DNA of 64,000 nt from Leifsonia sp. 71-9 (GTDB lineage Bacteria > Actinomycetota > Actinomycetes > Actinomycetales > Microbacteriaceae), in contig NZ_MKVJ01000023.1 in NCBI RefSeq assembly GCF_001898805.1, positions 85,481 through 149,480 of the forward strand. The letters run 5' to 3'. How positions within the stretch are numbered: position 1 is the first letter of the stretch; each line of letters opens with the position of its first letter. The position numbers and the translations under genes were made by a program. Under the pieces are notes generated by a model. The model did no database searches, had not been told where the DNA came from, and saw only the letters and a list, made by a program, of their open reading frames with translations. Positions 42,054 through 49,553 of this stretch are shown piece after piece.

Positions 42054-42838
42054 GACTCCTTCGAGGTCGTGCCATCGCCGACGATGGCGAGGAAGACGTC
42101 CTCCAGGCTGGGCTGCTTCTCGACGTACTCGACCTTCGCCGGCGGGAGCAGCTGCTTCAGCTCGGCGAGGGTGCCGTTCGCGATGATGCGGCCCTCGTGG
42201 AGGATGGCGATGCGGTCGGCGAGCTGCTCGGCCTCATCGAGGTACTGCGTGGTGAGCAGCACCGTGGTGCCGCGGCCGGCGAGCTCCTTCACGGCCTCCC
42301 AGACCTCGATCCGCGCCTGCGGGTCGAGACCGGTGGTGGGCTCGTCGAGGAAGATCACCGGCGGGTCGCCGATCAGGCTCATGGCGATGTCGAGCCGGCG
42401 GCGCATGCCGCCCGAGTAGGTCGCGACCTTGCGGGAGCCGGCGTCGGTGAGCGAGAAGCGGGCGAGCAGCTCGTCCGCGATCGCCGCCGGCTTCTTCCGG
42501 TGCCGCAGCTGGGCGACAAGGATGAGGTTCTCGCGCCCCGTGAGGATCTCGTCGACCGCCGCGAACTGACCGGTCAGGCTGATCGAGTCGCGCACCTCGG
42601 CGGCCTTGGTGGCGACGTCGAAGCCGTTGACGACGGCCTTCCCGGCGTCGCCCTTGAGCAACGTCGAGAGGATCTTGACCGCCGTCGTCTTGCCGGCGCC
42701 GTTGGAGCCGAGCAGGGCGAAGATGCTGCCGCGCTCGACGTCGAAGTCGACGCCGCGCAGGACGCTGACCTTCTTGTAGGACTTCTCGAGCCCGCGGACC
42801 TGGATGGCGGGCCCGCGCTCGACGGTCGCGGTGGTCAT
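42050..42838 (-). CDS. ABC transporter ATP-binding protein (DrrA-like)
   Basis: ATPase of 262 aa: Walker A GSNGAGKTT, signature YSGGMRRR, Walker B VIFLDEPTTGLDP and switch TTQYLDEAEQ. The C-terminal EKQPSLEDVFL tail is the DrrA-type regulatory segment. Overlaps the upstream DUF1048 stop and downstream permease start by four bases each, so the operon is tightly coupled. Confidence 0.9.
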   Translation of the reverse strand: MTTATVERGPAIQVRGLEKSYKKVSVLRGVDFDVERGSIFALLGSNGAGKTTAVKILSTLLKGDAGKAVVNGFDVATKAAEVRDSISLTGQFAAVDEILTGRENLILVAQLRHRKKPAAIADELLARFSLTDAGSRKVATYSGGMRRRLDIAMSLIGDPPVIFLDEPTTGLDPQARIEVWEAVKELAGRGTTVLLTTQYLDEAEQLADRIAILHEGRIIANGTLAELKQLLPPAKVEYVEKQPSLEDVFLAIVGDGTTSKES

Positions 42839-43209
42839 TCCTCCGCCTCCTGCTTCGTCTCGGCCGCCTCGACGGCGGCGTTCAGGCGGGCGCGCTCCTT
42901 GTCGATCCAGCGCTTGCCCGTGTAGGCCTCGGCGAACGCCTCCGCGAACTCGACCGGGTTCTCCCCGACGATGTCGCGGACGGGGGTGCCGTCTGCCGCG
43001 GCGCCCTCCCAGAGGTCTACGAAGTCGCCCATCATCGTGACGAGCGTGTCGCCGTCCTCGACGCCGCCGTTGTACATGAAGTACCGCTGCACGGCCTTCG
43101 CGACGGCGTTGTAGGGCTCGGGCAGGGCCTCCAGCCGCGCCCGGTACTGCCGGTACTGCTTCTTCTGCTCGAGCGATCCGGTGATCGCCTCGACCCATTT
43201 GGCCGCCAT
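42835..43209 (-). CDS. DUF1048 family protein
   Basis: Helical, charged protein of 124 aa (MAAKWVEAITGSLEQKKQY ... ALPEPYNAVAKAVQRY), matching DUF1048, which is recurrently encoded between padR regulators and efflux genes. Function unknown; it may modulate the PadR regulator or the transporter. One base separates it from the padR stop. Confidence 0.82.
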   Translation of the reverse strand: MAAKWVEAITGSLEQKKQYRQYRARLEALPEPYNAVAKAVQRYFMYNGGVEDGDTLVTMMGDFVDLWEGAAADGTPVRDIVGENPVEFAEAFAEAYTGKRWIDKERARLNAAVEAAETKQEAEE

Positions 43210-43210
43210 G

Positions 43211-43543
43211 TCAGTTCTCCCCTTCGTGTCGGAGCTGTTCCAGTCGTTCTGCGAGGAAGCTCCACGTCCTCCAGAACTCGTCGAGGTACTCGTGTCCCGC
43301 CGTGTTGAGCGAGTACACCTTGCGCGGCGGGCCCTTCTCGGACGGGACCTTCTCCACGTCCACGAGGCCGCGCTGCTCGATGCGCACGAGGAGCGCGTAG
43401 ATCGTGCCCTCGGCGATGTCGGTGAAGCCCTGATCCCGCAGCCACGAGGTGATCTCGTAGCCGTACGCGGGCCGGGCCTGGAGGATGGCGAGGACGATGC
43501 CCTCGAGGGTCCCCTTGAGCATCTCGGTCGCTTGCTTGCTCAT
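43211..43543 (-). CDS. PadR family transcriptional regulator
   Basis: A 110-aa winged-helix repressor: LKGTLEGIVLAILQARPAYGYEI, IAEGTIYALLVRIEQRGLV and KVYSLNTAGHEYL form the PadR domain and wing. First gene of an exporter operon, in the arrangement seen for LmrR/PadR-controlled multidrug ABC transporters. An array of inverted and direct repeats directly upstream is the probable operator region. Confidence 0.88.
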   Translation of the reverse strand: MSKQATEMLKGTLEGIVLAILQARPAYGYEITSWLRDQGFTDIAEGTIYALLVRIEQRGLVDVEKVPSEKGPPRKVYSLNTAGHEYLDEFWRTWSFLAERLEQLRHEGEN

Positions 43544-43563
43544 GGACTCTCCTTCCGGCTACT

Positions 43564-43620
43564 CAGTGTTGCTTGGTACTGGTAGATAGTATCGCCGAGT
43601 ACCGGTAGATAGCAACACTG
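43564..43620. promoter_or_regulatory. Repeat-rich operator region of the padR operon
   Basis: Perfect 10-bp inverted arms CAGTGTTGCT (43564-43573) and AGCAACACTG (43611-43620) enclose two direct repeats of G-TAC-GGTAGATAG type (43575-43589 and 43598-43612, 13 of 15 matching) spaced 23 bp apart. AT-rich relative to neighbours. A TACTAT -10-like hexamer on the minus strand falls inside. Two bound dimers on one DNA face would be possible. Confidence 0.6.
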
Positions 43621-43682
43621 AATAGCAAGATGGTCGGAGACGGGTGTGCGCGGCCGGTGGGGCCGCGCGGTTCACGCCGTGG

Positions 43683-44342
43683 TCAGGCGCGTCGGCCGAC
43701 GAGCTCGTCGACGAAGCCACCGACCGCGGCCACGATCAGCTCCGCGACGCCCGCGGGATCGAGGGCCGACGAGGCGAGCGTCTTCATGCCGTGATCGACG
43801 CCGGGCACCGGGACGACCCGGATCCCGTCGCGGCCCGCCGTCTCGGCCGCAACCGCCTCCGCCGTCCCGAAGGTGTCGCGGTCGCCCTGCAGCACCAGCA
43901 CCGGCGCCTCCGGCAGCAGCAGCTCGGCCAGCCGGGACTTCTCCGGACGCCCCGGAGGATGCAGGGGGAAGGCGAGGCAGACCACGGCGGCCGCTCGGAC
44001 CTCCGTCGCGGTTCGGCAGGCGACCCGGGCGCCGGCGCTGCGACCGCCGACGAGCAGGGGGAGGCCCGCCGCGAGGTCCGTCACCAGCGGCGCCGTCTCC
44101 CGCCACGCGATGTCGAGCGCCTCGGGCCGGGAGGCGACCCGCTTGCCCGCCACGCGCCAGGGCTGCTCGTAGCGGACCACGGTGACGCCCGCCTCGGGCA
44201 GCGCGCGGGCGAGCGCGGCCAGGTCGACGGCGTCGATGCCGCCCCCGGCGCCGTGGCCGAGCCAGAGCAGGCCGCGCGGTGCGTCCGCCTCCGCGACGAC
44301 GAGGCGGCCCGGGCCGAGCGAGGTGGGGGCGGTGATATCCAT
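43683..44342 (-). CDS. Alpha/beta-hydrolase (KANL3/Tex30-like)
   Basis: A 219-aa hydrolase: oxyanion-side WLGHGAGGGIDAVDL, nucleophile elbow GGRSAGAR, Asp in VLQGDRDTFG and His in GVDHGM complete a plausible Ser-Asp-His triad. It resembles small dienelactone-hydrolase/KANL3-Tex30 domains; substrate unknown. ATG 44342 is 7 bases from a TACCGT box. Confidence 0.8.
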   Translation of the reverse strand: MDITAPTSLGPGRLVVAEADAPRGLLWLGHGAGGGIDAVDLAALARALPEAGVTVVRYEQPWRVAGKRVASRPEALDIAWRETAPLVTDLAAGLPLLVGGRSAGARVACRTATEVRAAAVVCLAFPLHPPGRPEKSRLAELLLPEAPVLVLQGDRDTFGTAEAVAAETAGRDGIRVVPVPGVDHGMKTLASSALDPAGVAELIVAAVGGFVDELVGRRA

Positions 44343-44349
44343 CGCCTCG

Positions 44350-44355
44350 ACGGTA
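44350..44355 (-). promoter_or_regulatory. -10 box, leaderless promoter of the hydrolase gene
   Basis: TACCGT on the minus strand, 7 bases before ATG 44342. On the plus strand a TAGGAT at 44382 probably serves the divergent monooxygenase. Confidence 0.45.
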
Positions 44356-44436
44356 CCCGGTCTGCGCCGGGGCGGCGCGGCTAGGATCGACGGGGCGGAT
44401 GATCGCGCTCGCGCACAGGACCGTCGGGAGGCCGGA

Positions 44437-45501
44437 ATGCGTTTCGCAGAGCTCGTCGGAGTGGAGCTCCCCCTGGTGCTGGGGCCGTTCGGCGGCCTCT
44501 CGTCGGCGGAGCTGACCGCGGCGGTCAGCGCGGCGGGCGGCCTCGGGTCGTTCGGGCTCTACGGCTTCACGGCCGAACGCATCCGGGCCACCGCGGCGGC
44601 CCTCCGCTCCCGCACCGACCGTCCGTTCGCCTTCAACCTCTGGCTGCCGCTCGAGCTGCCCGGCGAGCACGCGGTCGGACGCGACGAGTACGCGACGTAC
44701 GTCCAGGCGCTCGGCGCCCTGTTCGACGCGGCCGTGGCGGAGCGCCCCGCCTGGCCGATCGCGCTGCCGCCCTCGTTCGACGAGCAGCTCGAGGCGGCGC
44801 TCGCCGCCGAACCCGCCGTGCTGAGCTTCATCTTCGGGGTCCCCTCGGCGGAGGTCGTCGCGGCCGCGCACGAGCGCGGGATCGTCGTCGTCGGCACGGC
44901 CACCACCGTCGCCGAGGCCCGCGCGCTCGCGGCCGGCGGGGTGGATGCGATCGTCGCGTCGGGCTCCGAGTCGGCCGGGCACCGCCCCTCCTTCCTGGCG
45001 CCCGCGGAGGACAGCCTCGTCGGCGGGCTCGCCCTCGTGCCGCAGGTGGTGGACGCGGTGGAGGTGCCGGTCGTCGCCGCGGGCGGCATCGCGGACCGGC
45101 GGGGCGTTGCGGCAGCGTTCGCCCTCGGGGCGGATGCCGTGCAGATCGGGACGGCCTTCCTCGCCACCCGGCAGTCGGCCGCCCCCGAGGCGCACCGGGC
45201 GCGCATCCGCGCGGCGGAGGCGGCGGACACCGTCCTGACGCGGGCGATGAGCGGGCGGCTGGCGCGCGGTCTGCCCAACCGCGCGGTCCGCGAGATCGAG
45301 CACGGCGGCACGGTCGCGCCGTTCCCCGTGCAGAATGCGCTCACCGGGGTGTTCCGCCGCGCCGCGAGCGAGCGGGACGACGACGAACTGCTGTCCCTGT
45401 GGATGGGGCAGAGCGCGGCCCTCGCCCGCCACGGCGACGCCGCTGACGTCATGGCCGAGCTGGCCGAGGGCCTCCCGGACCGCGCGACAGCGGCTCCCTG
45501 A
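44437..45501 (+). CDS. Nitronate monooxygenase-like flavin oxidoreductase
   Basis: A 354-aa TIM-barrel FMN enzyme of the NMO/2-nitropropane dioxygenase family: GPFGGLSSAELTAAVSAAGGLGSFG at the N-terminus, ASGSESAGHRP, VAAGGIADRRGVAAAFALGADAVQIGTAFL with the FMN phosphate site. Oxidises toxic nitronates in characterised members. GGGAGG (44426) precedes ATG 44437. Divergent from the hydrolase. Confidence 0.87.
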   Translation: MRFAELVGVELPLVLGPFGGLSSAELTAAVSAAGGLGSFGLYGFTAERIRATAAALRSRTDRPFAFNLWLPLELPGEHAVGRDEYATYVQALGALFDAAVAERPAWPIALPPSFDEQLEAALAAEPAVLSFIFGVPSAEVVAAAHERGIVVVGTATTVAEARALAAGGVDAIVASGSESAGHRPSFLAPAEDSLVGGLALVPQVVDAVEVPVVAAGGIADRRGVAAAFALGADAVQIGTAFLATRQSAAPEAHRARIRAAEAADTVLTRAMSGRLARGLPNRAVREIEHGGTVAPFPVQNALTGVFRRAASERDDDELLSLWMGQSAALARHGDAADVMAELAEGLPDRATAAP

Positions 45502-45594
45502 GGGCGTGATGGGAGCGCGCTCCGAGTATCGCGCGACCACGGATTCCGCCCGGGCGGCGGAGAGATGATGACGAGAGTGCACTCGCACGGAGGA

Positions 45595-45632
45595 GGTGCG
45601 TGGGGCGACCTCGGGCGGACGTCCCACGCACC
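45595..45632. terminator. Hairpin between the monooxygenase and MFS genes
   Basis: Perfect 10-bp arms GGTGCGTGGG (45595-45604) and CCCACGCACC (45623-45632) with an 18-base loop in a 170-bp convergent gap. A smaller palindrome CCGCCCGGGCGG lies at about 45546. Confidence 0.6.
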
Positions 45633-45671
45633 GTTGTCGCAGGAGCCCCGTGTCTGCGAGGCGGGAGCCGC

Positions 45672-47069
45672 TCAGGCCGCCGCGGCGCGCCCCTGCGGCC
45701 GCACGAAGACCAGCAGGCCGAGGTGCACGACGGCCAGCCCGGCCGCGACGGCGACGGCGGTGAGCCAGCTGCCGGCGGTCGTCCCTCCGGCGAAGAGCAG
45801 GCCGAGGAGGGTCGTGGCGACGATCGCGCCCACGTAGCGGGAGGTCTGGAAGATGCCGGCGGCGACGCCGCTGTCCTCCGGCCGGGCCGACGCGTAGAGC
45901 GCCTGGTTCATCGAAATGCTGACGACGCAGTAGGGGATGCCGAGGGCGGCGGTCAGCAGCAGCACCACCCACGGCGCGGTCGAGACGGCGGCGACCGCGA
46001 GCAGGCCGGCGCCGACGATGAGGGACGACGCGCCCCAGAGCAGGGTCCGGCGCAGCCCGACGCTCTCGATCGCGCGCGCGGCGAGCGGCGTGGCGACGAT
46101 GGTGACCGCCGCGAGCGGGAACATCAGCAGTCCCGCGATGCCCGCCGGGTATCCCGCGTGCGCCTGCAGGTACTGCGGGAGGCCGAAGAACGCCGAGTAG
46201 TAGACCACGCTGAAGATCGCGAAGCAGAGGTACACCATCATCAGGCGGCGGTTGGCGGCGAGCAGGCGCAGGTCGAGGAACGGGTGCCGCGTGCGCAGCT
46301 CCCGCCAGACGAACGCGATGCCGGCGGCGGCGAACACCGGCAGCAGCCACCAGAGCGGCGCGGGGGAGAGGTCGAGCAGGAACACCAGGAGCGCGCTCAG
46401 TGTCGTGACGAAGAGCAGGATGCCCGGGATGTCCGACTCGGCCAGCGTGCGCGACAGCGGCACGCGCTCGCGCTCGGCGTCGGGCGGCGCGAACACCCAG
46501 ACGCCGATGAACGCGAGCGCGGCGAGCGGCACGTTCACCCAGAAGATCGACTGCCAGCCGAGGAACGTCACGAGTGCCCCGCCGAGCACCGGGCCGATCG
46601 CGGCGCCGGACGTGTTGGCGATCTGGAGGCGGCCGAGCAGCCGCGGCGTGCCCACGTCCGACCCGGCCGAGAGGGGCCGCAGCATGGCGATGGCGGAGGG
46701 GAACGCGGTCGCCGTCCCGATCGCCAGGGCGACCCGGCCCGCGCAGACGGCGGCGAAGGACTGCACGAACGGCGTCACCGCGCAGGCGATCGCGACGACG
46801 ACCATCCCGAACAGGAACAGGCGGCGCGGACCGAACCGGTCCGCGAGCCGCCCCATGAGCGGCTGGCCGGCCGCGGACGCCAGGTAGAAGGAGGTGATGA
46901 CCCAGGTGACGGTGGTCACATCCACCCGGAAGTCGCGCTGCAACGACACGAGCGCGACCGCGATCATCGAGGAGTTGAGCGGGTTGAGCACCGTGCCGAT
47001 GCTGAGCGCAGCGACGGCGGCGCCCACCCTGCTCCCACGGGGTCGCGGAGCCGGGGCGGGAGAGGTCAC
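45672..47069 (-). CDS. MFS transporter, DHA2-like drug exporter
   Basis: A 465-aa major facilitator with 12-14 hydrophobic segments. The motif A loop GRLADRFGPRRLFL follows helix 2, and motif C-like GPVLGGALVTFLGWQSIFWVNVP is in helix 5, as in drug:H+ antiporters. GTG 47069 lies 6 bases from a TAGGCT box. No regulator is adjacent. Substrate unknown. Confidence 0.87.
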   Translation of the reverse strand: MTSPAPAPRPRGSRVGAAVAALSIGTVLNPLNSSMIAVALVSLQRDFRVDVTTVTWVITSFYLASAAGQPLMGRLADRFGPRRLFLFGMVVVAIACAVTPFVQSFAAVCAGRVALAIGTATAFPSAIAMLRPLSAGSDVGTPRLLGRLQIANTSGAAIGPVLGGALVTFLGWQSIFWVNVPLAALAFIGVWVFAPPDAERERVPLSRTLAESDIPGILLFVTTLSALLVFLLDLSPAPLWWLLPVFAAAGIAFVWRELRTRHPFLDLRLLAANRRLMMVYLCFAIFSVVYYSAFFGLPQYLQAHAGYPAGIAGLLMFPLAAVTIVATPLAARAIESVGLRRTLLWGASSLIVGAGLLAVAAVSTAPWVVLLLTAALGIPYCVVSISMNQALYASARPEDSGVAAGIFQTSRYVGAIVATTLLGLLFAGGTTAGSWLTAVAVAAGLAVVHLGLLVFVRPQGRAAAA

Positions 47070-47075
47070 CCGCCC

Positions 47076-47081
47076 AGCCTA
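47076..47081 (-). promoter_or_regulatory. -10 box, leaderless promoter of the MFS gene
   Basis: TAGGCT on the minus strand followed by GGGCGG and GTG 47069. Confidence 0.55.
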
Positions 47082-47103
47082 ATCAGGGCCGGCCGGTCGG
47101 CGG

Positions 47104-47349
47104 TCAGTCCTGGAGGTCGTCGGTGGTGACGGGGATGGTGGAACGGTAGGGATACGCCGGCACGCCCGCGTACTCCTCCTCGTCCGCCAGCTCGTACACG
47201 TCGTACGCGAGTGCACCGGCGAAGAGGGTGGCGACGCGGATCTCGCCCGGCGGGCATCCGCCGATCAGAGGCACGACCACGACGCTGTCCAGAGTCCGGC
47301 CGTCCTCGTAGAGGAGGGCCGCTTTGATGGTTCGCGTGAGAGCGTCCAT
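47104..47349 (-). CDS. Small hypothetical protein
   Basis: Eighty-one residues beginning MDALTRTIKAALLYEDGR, with a central VVVVPLIGGCPPGEIRVATLF and an acidic C-terminal third. No signal or membrane helix. Divergent from the DUF7882 pair across 78 bp. Family not recognised. Confidence 0.6.
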   Translation of the reverse strand: MDALTRTIKAALLYEDGRTLDSVVVVPLIGGCPPGEIRVATLFAGALAYDVYELADEEEYAGVPAYPYRSTIPVTTDDLQD

Positions 47350-47427
47350 GGCCCGGACTTTACGCCGCGGCCCGTGGATCACTTGACGACGCGCCCGCCC
47401 GACGCGAAAGTGGGACGCGGAGGAACG

Positions 47428-47796
47428 ATGGGCACTTTGATCTACGACGGCACGGACGGATTCGCATTCGACGACCGCGTGCTGGCGCACCTGCAGGCGG
47501 TCATCGCGACCAAGCTCCGGCGGCGGGAGGGATTCCTCCTGATCTGGACGGACACGACCGTGGGCGCCGAGGGGACGCTGCGCTCCATCTGGCTCGACCC
47601 GGCGATCAGCCTGCAGTTCGTCTTCTCGCATCCCGAGTTCCCCGAGCTGAACCGGGAGTGGCTGGGGCTGCTCACCGAGCGCGCGAACGGCAACGGCGGC
47701 CTCGTGCTCGAAGACGCCCTGCGCGCCGAGATCCGGGAGGAGGTGCCGGAGGGCACCTACAAGGCCGCGCGGTCGCAGCAGCGCAAGGAGGGCTGA
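47428..47796 (+). CDS. DUF7882-type small protein, paralogue 1
   Basis: A 122-aa protein: MGTLIYDGTDGFAFDDRVLAHLQ, VIATKLRRREGFLLIW and FVFSHPEFPELNREWLGLL align residue by residue with the next gene. Such proteins are frequent in Microbacteriaceae and are often mislabelled as ATP-dependent DNA ligase; no ligase motif is present. GGAGGAAC precedes ATG 47428. Three bases separate the two genes, so they form an operon. Function unknown. Confidence 0.78.
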   Translation: MGTLIYDGTDGFAFDDRVLAHLQAVIATKLRRREGFLLIWTDTTVGAEGTLRSIWLDPAISLQFVFSHPEFPELNREWLGLLTERANGNGGLVLEDALRAEIREEVPEGTYKAARSQQRKEG

Positions 47797-47799
47797 ACG

Positions 47800-48120
47800 A
47801 TGGGCAAGCTGCTCTACGGCAACGCGCAGGAGTACGAGTTCGACGACCGCACGCTCTCGCACGTGAAGATCGCGCTGGTCACGAAGCTGCGCCGGCACGA
47901 GAGCTTCCTGCTCAACTGGCAGATCCCGCCCGAGCAGGGCGGCGGCCGGATGAGCCTCTGGATCAGCCGCGAGATCCCGATGGCGTTCGTCTTCGCCGGC
48001 AGCCGCCCTCCCGTGCTCAACGAGCGGTGGATGGAGGCGCTGCTGCACTCCAGCCAGCGCACCGGCGGCATGGTCGTGATGACCGAGGAGGAGGCCGAGG
48101 CCGGCCACTTCAGCGAGTAG
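47800..48120 (+). CDS. DUF7882-type small protein, paralogue 2
   Basis: A 106-aa paralogue of the upstream gene: MGKLLYGNAQEYEFDDRTLSHVK, VTKLRRHESFLLNWQ and AFVFAGSRPPVLNERWMEALL. The C-terminal tail is acidic where paralogue 1 is basic, which would suit hetero-oligomer formation, though that is speculation. Function unknown. Confidence 0.78.
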   Translation: MGKLLYGNAQEYEFDDRTLSHVKIALVTKLRRHESFLLNWQIPPEQGGGRMSLWISREIPMAFVFAGSRPPVLNERWMEALLHSSQRTGGMVVMTEEEAEAGHFSE

Positions 48121-48196
48121 CGCGCGCGGCCGGCGTCCCGTCTGAAGGTGGTCTGGCAGTCGCATCGGAGACGGCGCCGGCCGCGTCGGACCGGCC

Positions 48197-48202
48197 TACC
48201 AT
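48197..48202 (+). promoter_or_regulatory. -10 box, leaderless promoter of the zinc-ribbon gene
   Basis: TACCAT with 7 bases before ATG 48210. Confidence 0.5.
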
Positions 48203-48209
48203 CCGGAGT

Positions 48210-48455
48210 ATGGAGAACGTGCACGAACGGCGCGGCCACCGCGCCGAACGGGCGGCGGAGTGGCTCGACGCCAAACTGCTCCCGGTGCTCGGACCGCCCC
48301 CGCTCGGCCCCTACGGGCCGGAGGCGCCGAGGACCGAGGCGGCGGTGTGTCCGCTCTGCGGATCCCGGATCGAGGAGCACGGGAGGCAGCGCGATCACGG
48401 TCACGCCTACCTGCTGTGCCCGTATCCGGCCCGCACGCAGCTGCAGGTCGAGTGA
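48210..48455 (+). CDS. Small zinc-ribbon-like protein
   Basis: Eighty-one residues; the second half has CPLCGSRIEEHG followed by HGHAYLLCP, a plausible Cys/His metal site (CxxC ... H ... C). The first half is charged and contains a proline-rich PPPLGPYGPEAP. Function not recognised. A hairpin terminator follows. Confidence 0.6.
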   Translation: MENVHERRGHRAERAAEWLDAKLLPVLGPPPLGPYGPEAPRTEAAVCPLCGSRIEEHGRQRDHGHAYLLCPYPARTQLQVE

Positions 48456-48490
48456 CCGCCCGACACTGAGCGCTTACCGCCGAGGGCAGC

Positions 48491-48535
48491 GAGCGCTGAG
48501 CGGAGTGCGCTCCGCGGGACCGGGGCTCAGCGCTC
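48491..48535. terminator. Hairpin overlapping the end of the NADP oxidoreductase gene
   Basis: Perfect 11-bp arms GAGCGCTGAGC (48491-48501) and GCTCAGCGCTC (48525-48535) enclose a second small stem GGAG-tgcg-CTCC. Lies between convergent genes; the right arm includes the first two bases of the TCA stop complement. Confidence 0.6.
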
Positions 48536-49469
48536 AGGGCAGCAGCGCGATCTTCCCGCCCGGGTGGCCCTGGGCGAGGAAGCGCAGGGCCTCCGGCGCC
48601 TCCTCCAGCGGATAGGTGCGCGCGATCGGCACCTGGAGCCGGCCGCTCCCGGCCAGCTCGAGCAGGGAGGCGCGCACGGAGTCCCGGTAGGCCTGGCTCT
48701 CGGGCTGGGCTCCTGCGACGGCCGCGAAGCCCTCCTTCTGCGCGCGGGCGGCGGCGACGATCGTCACGATGCGGGCGCGGTCGGGGACGAGCTCGAGGGA
48801 GACGTCGATCGCCTCGTCGGTCCCGACGGTGTCGAGGGCGGCCACGATCGGGCCGTGCGCCTCGGCACGCGCCCGCTCGGCGAGACCCTCGCCGTAGAGC
48901 ACGGGCACCCCGCCGAAGCGGCGCACGCGCGCGAAGCTGGCCTCGCTCGCCGTGCCGACGACGTGCACGCCGAGCTCCCCGGCCTGCTGCAGGATGCTGA
49001 CCCCGACGGCGCCGGAGGCCCCGTGCACCAGGATGGTCTCGCCCGCCCGCGCGCCGACCGTGTGCAGCATCTGCGCCGCGGTGGTGCCCGCGAGGAGGAG
49101 GTTCGCGGCCTCCTCGTCGGGGATGCGCTCCGGCTTCGCGAAGACGTCCTTCGCGGGCACGGTCACCTCGTCGGCGTAGCCGCCCTGGATGCGGAAGGCC
49201 ACGACCGCGTCGCCGACCTCCGCCGGGCCGGACCCGATCTCGGTGCCCGGGCCGATGGCGCTCAGCACACCGGCGACCTCGTAGCCGATGGCGACCGGCA
49301 GCTCCACGCCGGAGCGGGGAGCGGAGACGTGCTTGTAGTCGGCCGGGTTGACCCCGGCGGCGCGCACCCGGATGGTGACCTCTCCCGGGCCCGGCGCGGC
49401 GACCTCCCGCTCCACCAGCTCCCAGTCCTCGGGTCCACCCCACTGCGTCGCGATCCACTGTCGTGCCAT
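48534..49469 (-). CDS. MDR-family NADP-dependent quinone oxidoreductase-like enzyme
   Basis: A 311-aa enzyme: AAGVNPADYKHVSAPR in the GroES-like domain and Rossmann motif VHGASGAVGVSILQQAGEL. No zinc-binding cysteines are seen. The start MARQWIATQWG (ATG 49469) fits the family better than ATG 49481. Paralogous in fold to the gene at 13113. Substrate unknown; no regulator adjacent. Confidence 0.85.
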   Translation of the reverse strand: MARQWIATQWGGPEDWELVEREVAAPGPGEVTIRVRAAGVNPADYKHVSAPRSGVELPVAIGYEVAGVLSAIGPGTEIGSGPAEVGDAVVAFRIQGGYADEVTVPAKDVFAKPERIPDEEAANLLLAGTTAAQMLHTVGARAGETILVHGASGAVGVSILQQAGELGVHVVGTASEASFARVRRFGGVPVLYGEGLAERARAEAHGPIVAALDTVGTDEAIDVSLELVPDRARIVTIVAAARAQKEGFAAVAGAQPESQAYRDSVRASLLELAGSGRLQVPIARTYPLEEAPEALRFLAQGHPGGKIALLP

Positions 49470-49553
49470 GGGGCCAGTCAACGCCCGGATGCTGTGTGCC
49501 GGCTCAGCGTCTCGGCCGAGCGGCGGCCCCGCATCCGGGCCTGACGGCGGGCG

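Noticed and set aside
43564..43620. Possible CRISPR-like or insertion-sequence ends
   Set aside because: Only two direct repeats inside one inverted pair, directly upstream of padR, with no transposase; an operator region explains it better.
47428..48120. ATP-dependent DNA ligase genes
   Set aside because: Proteins of 106-122 aa with no KxDG motif or nucleotidyltransferase fold; this label for similar proteins looks like a propagated misannotation.
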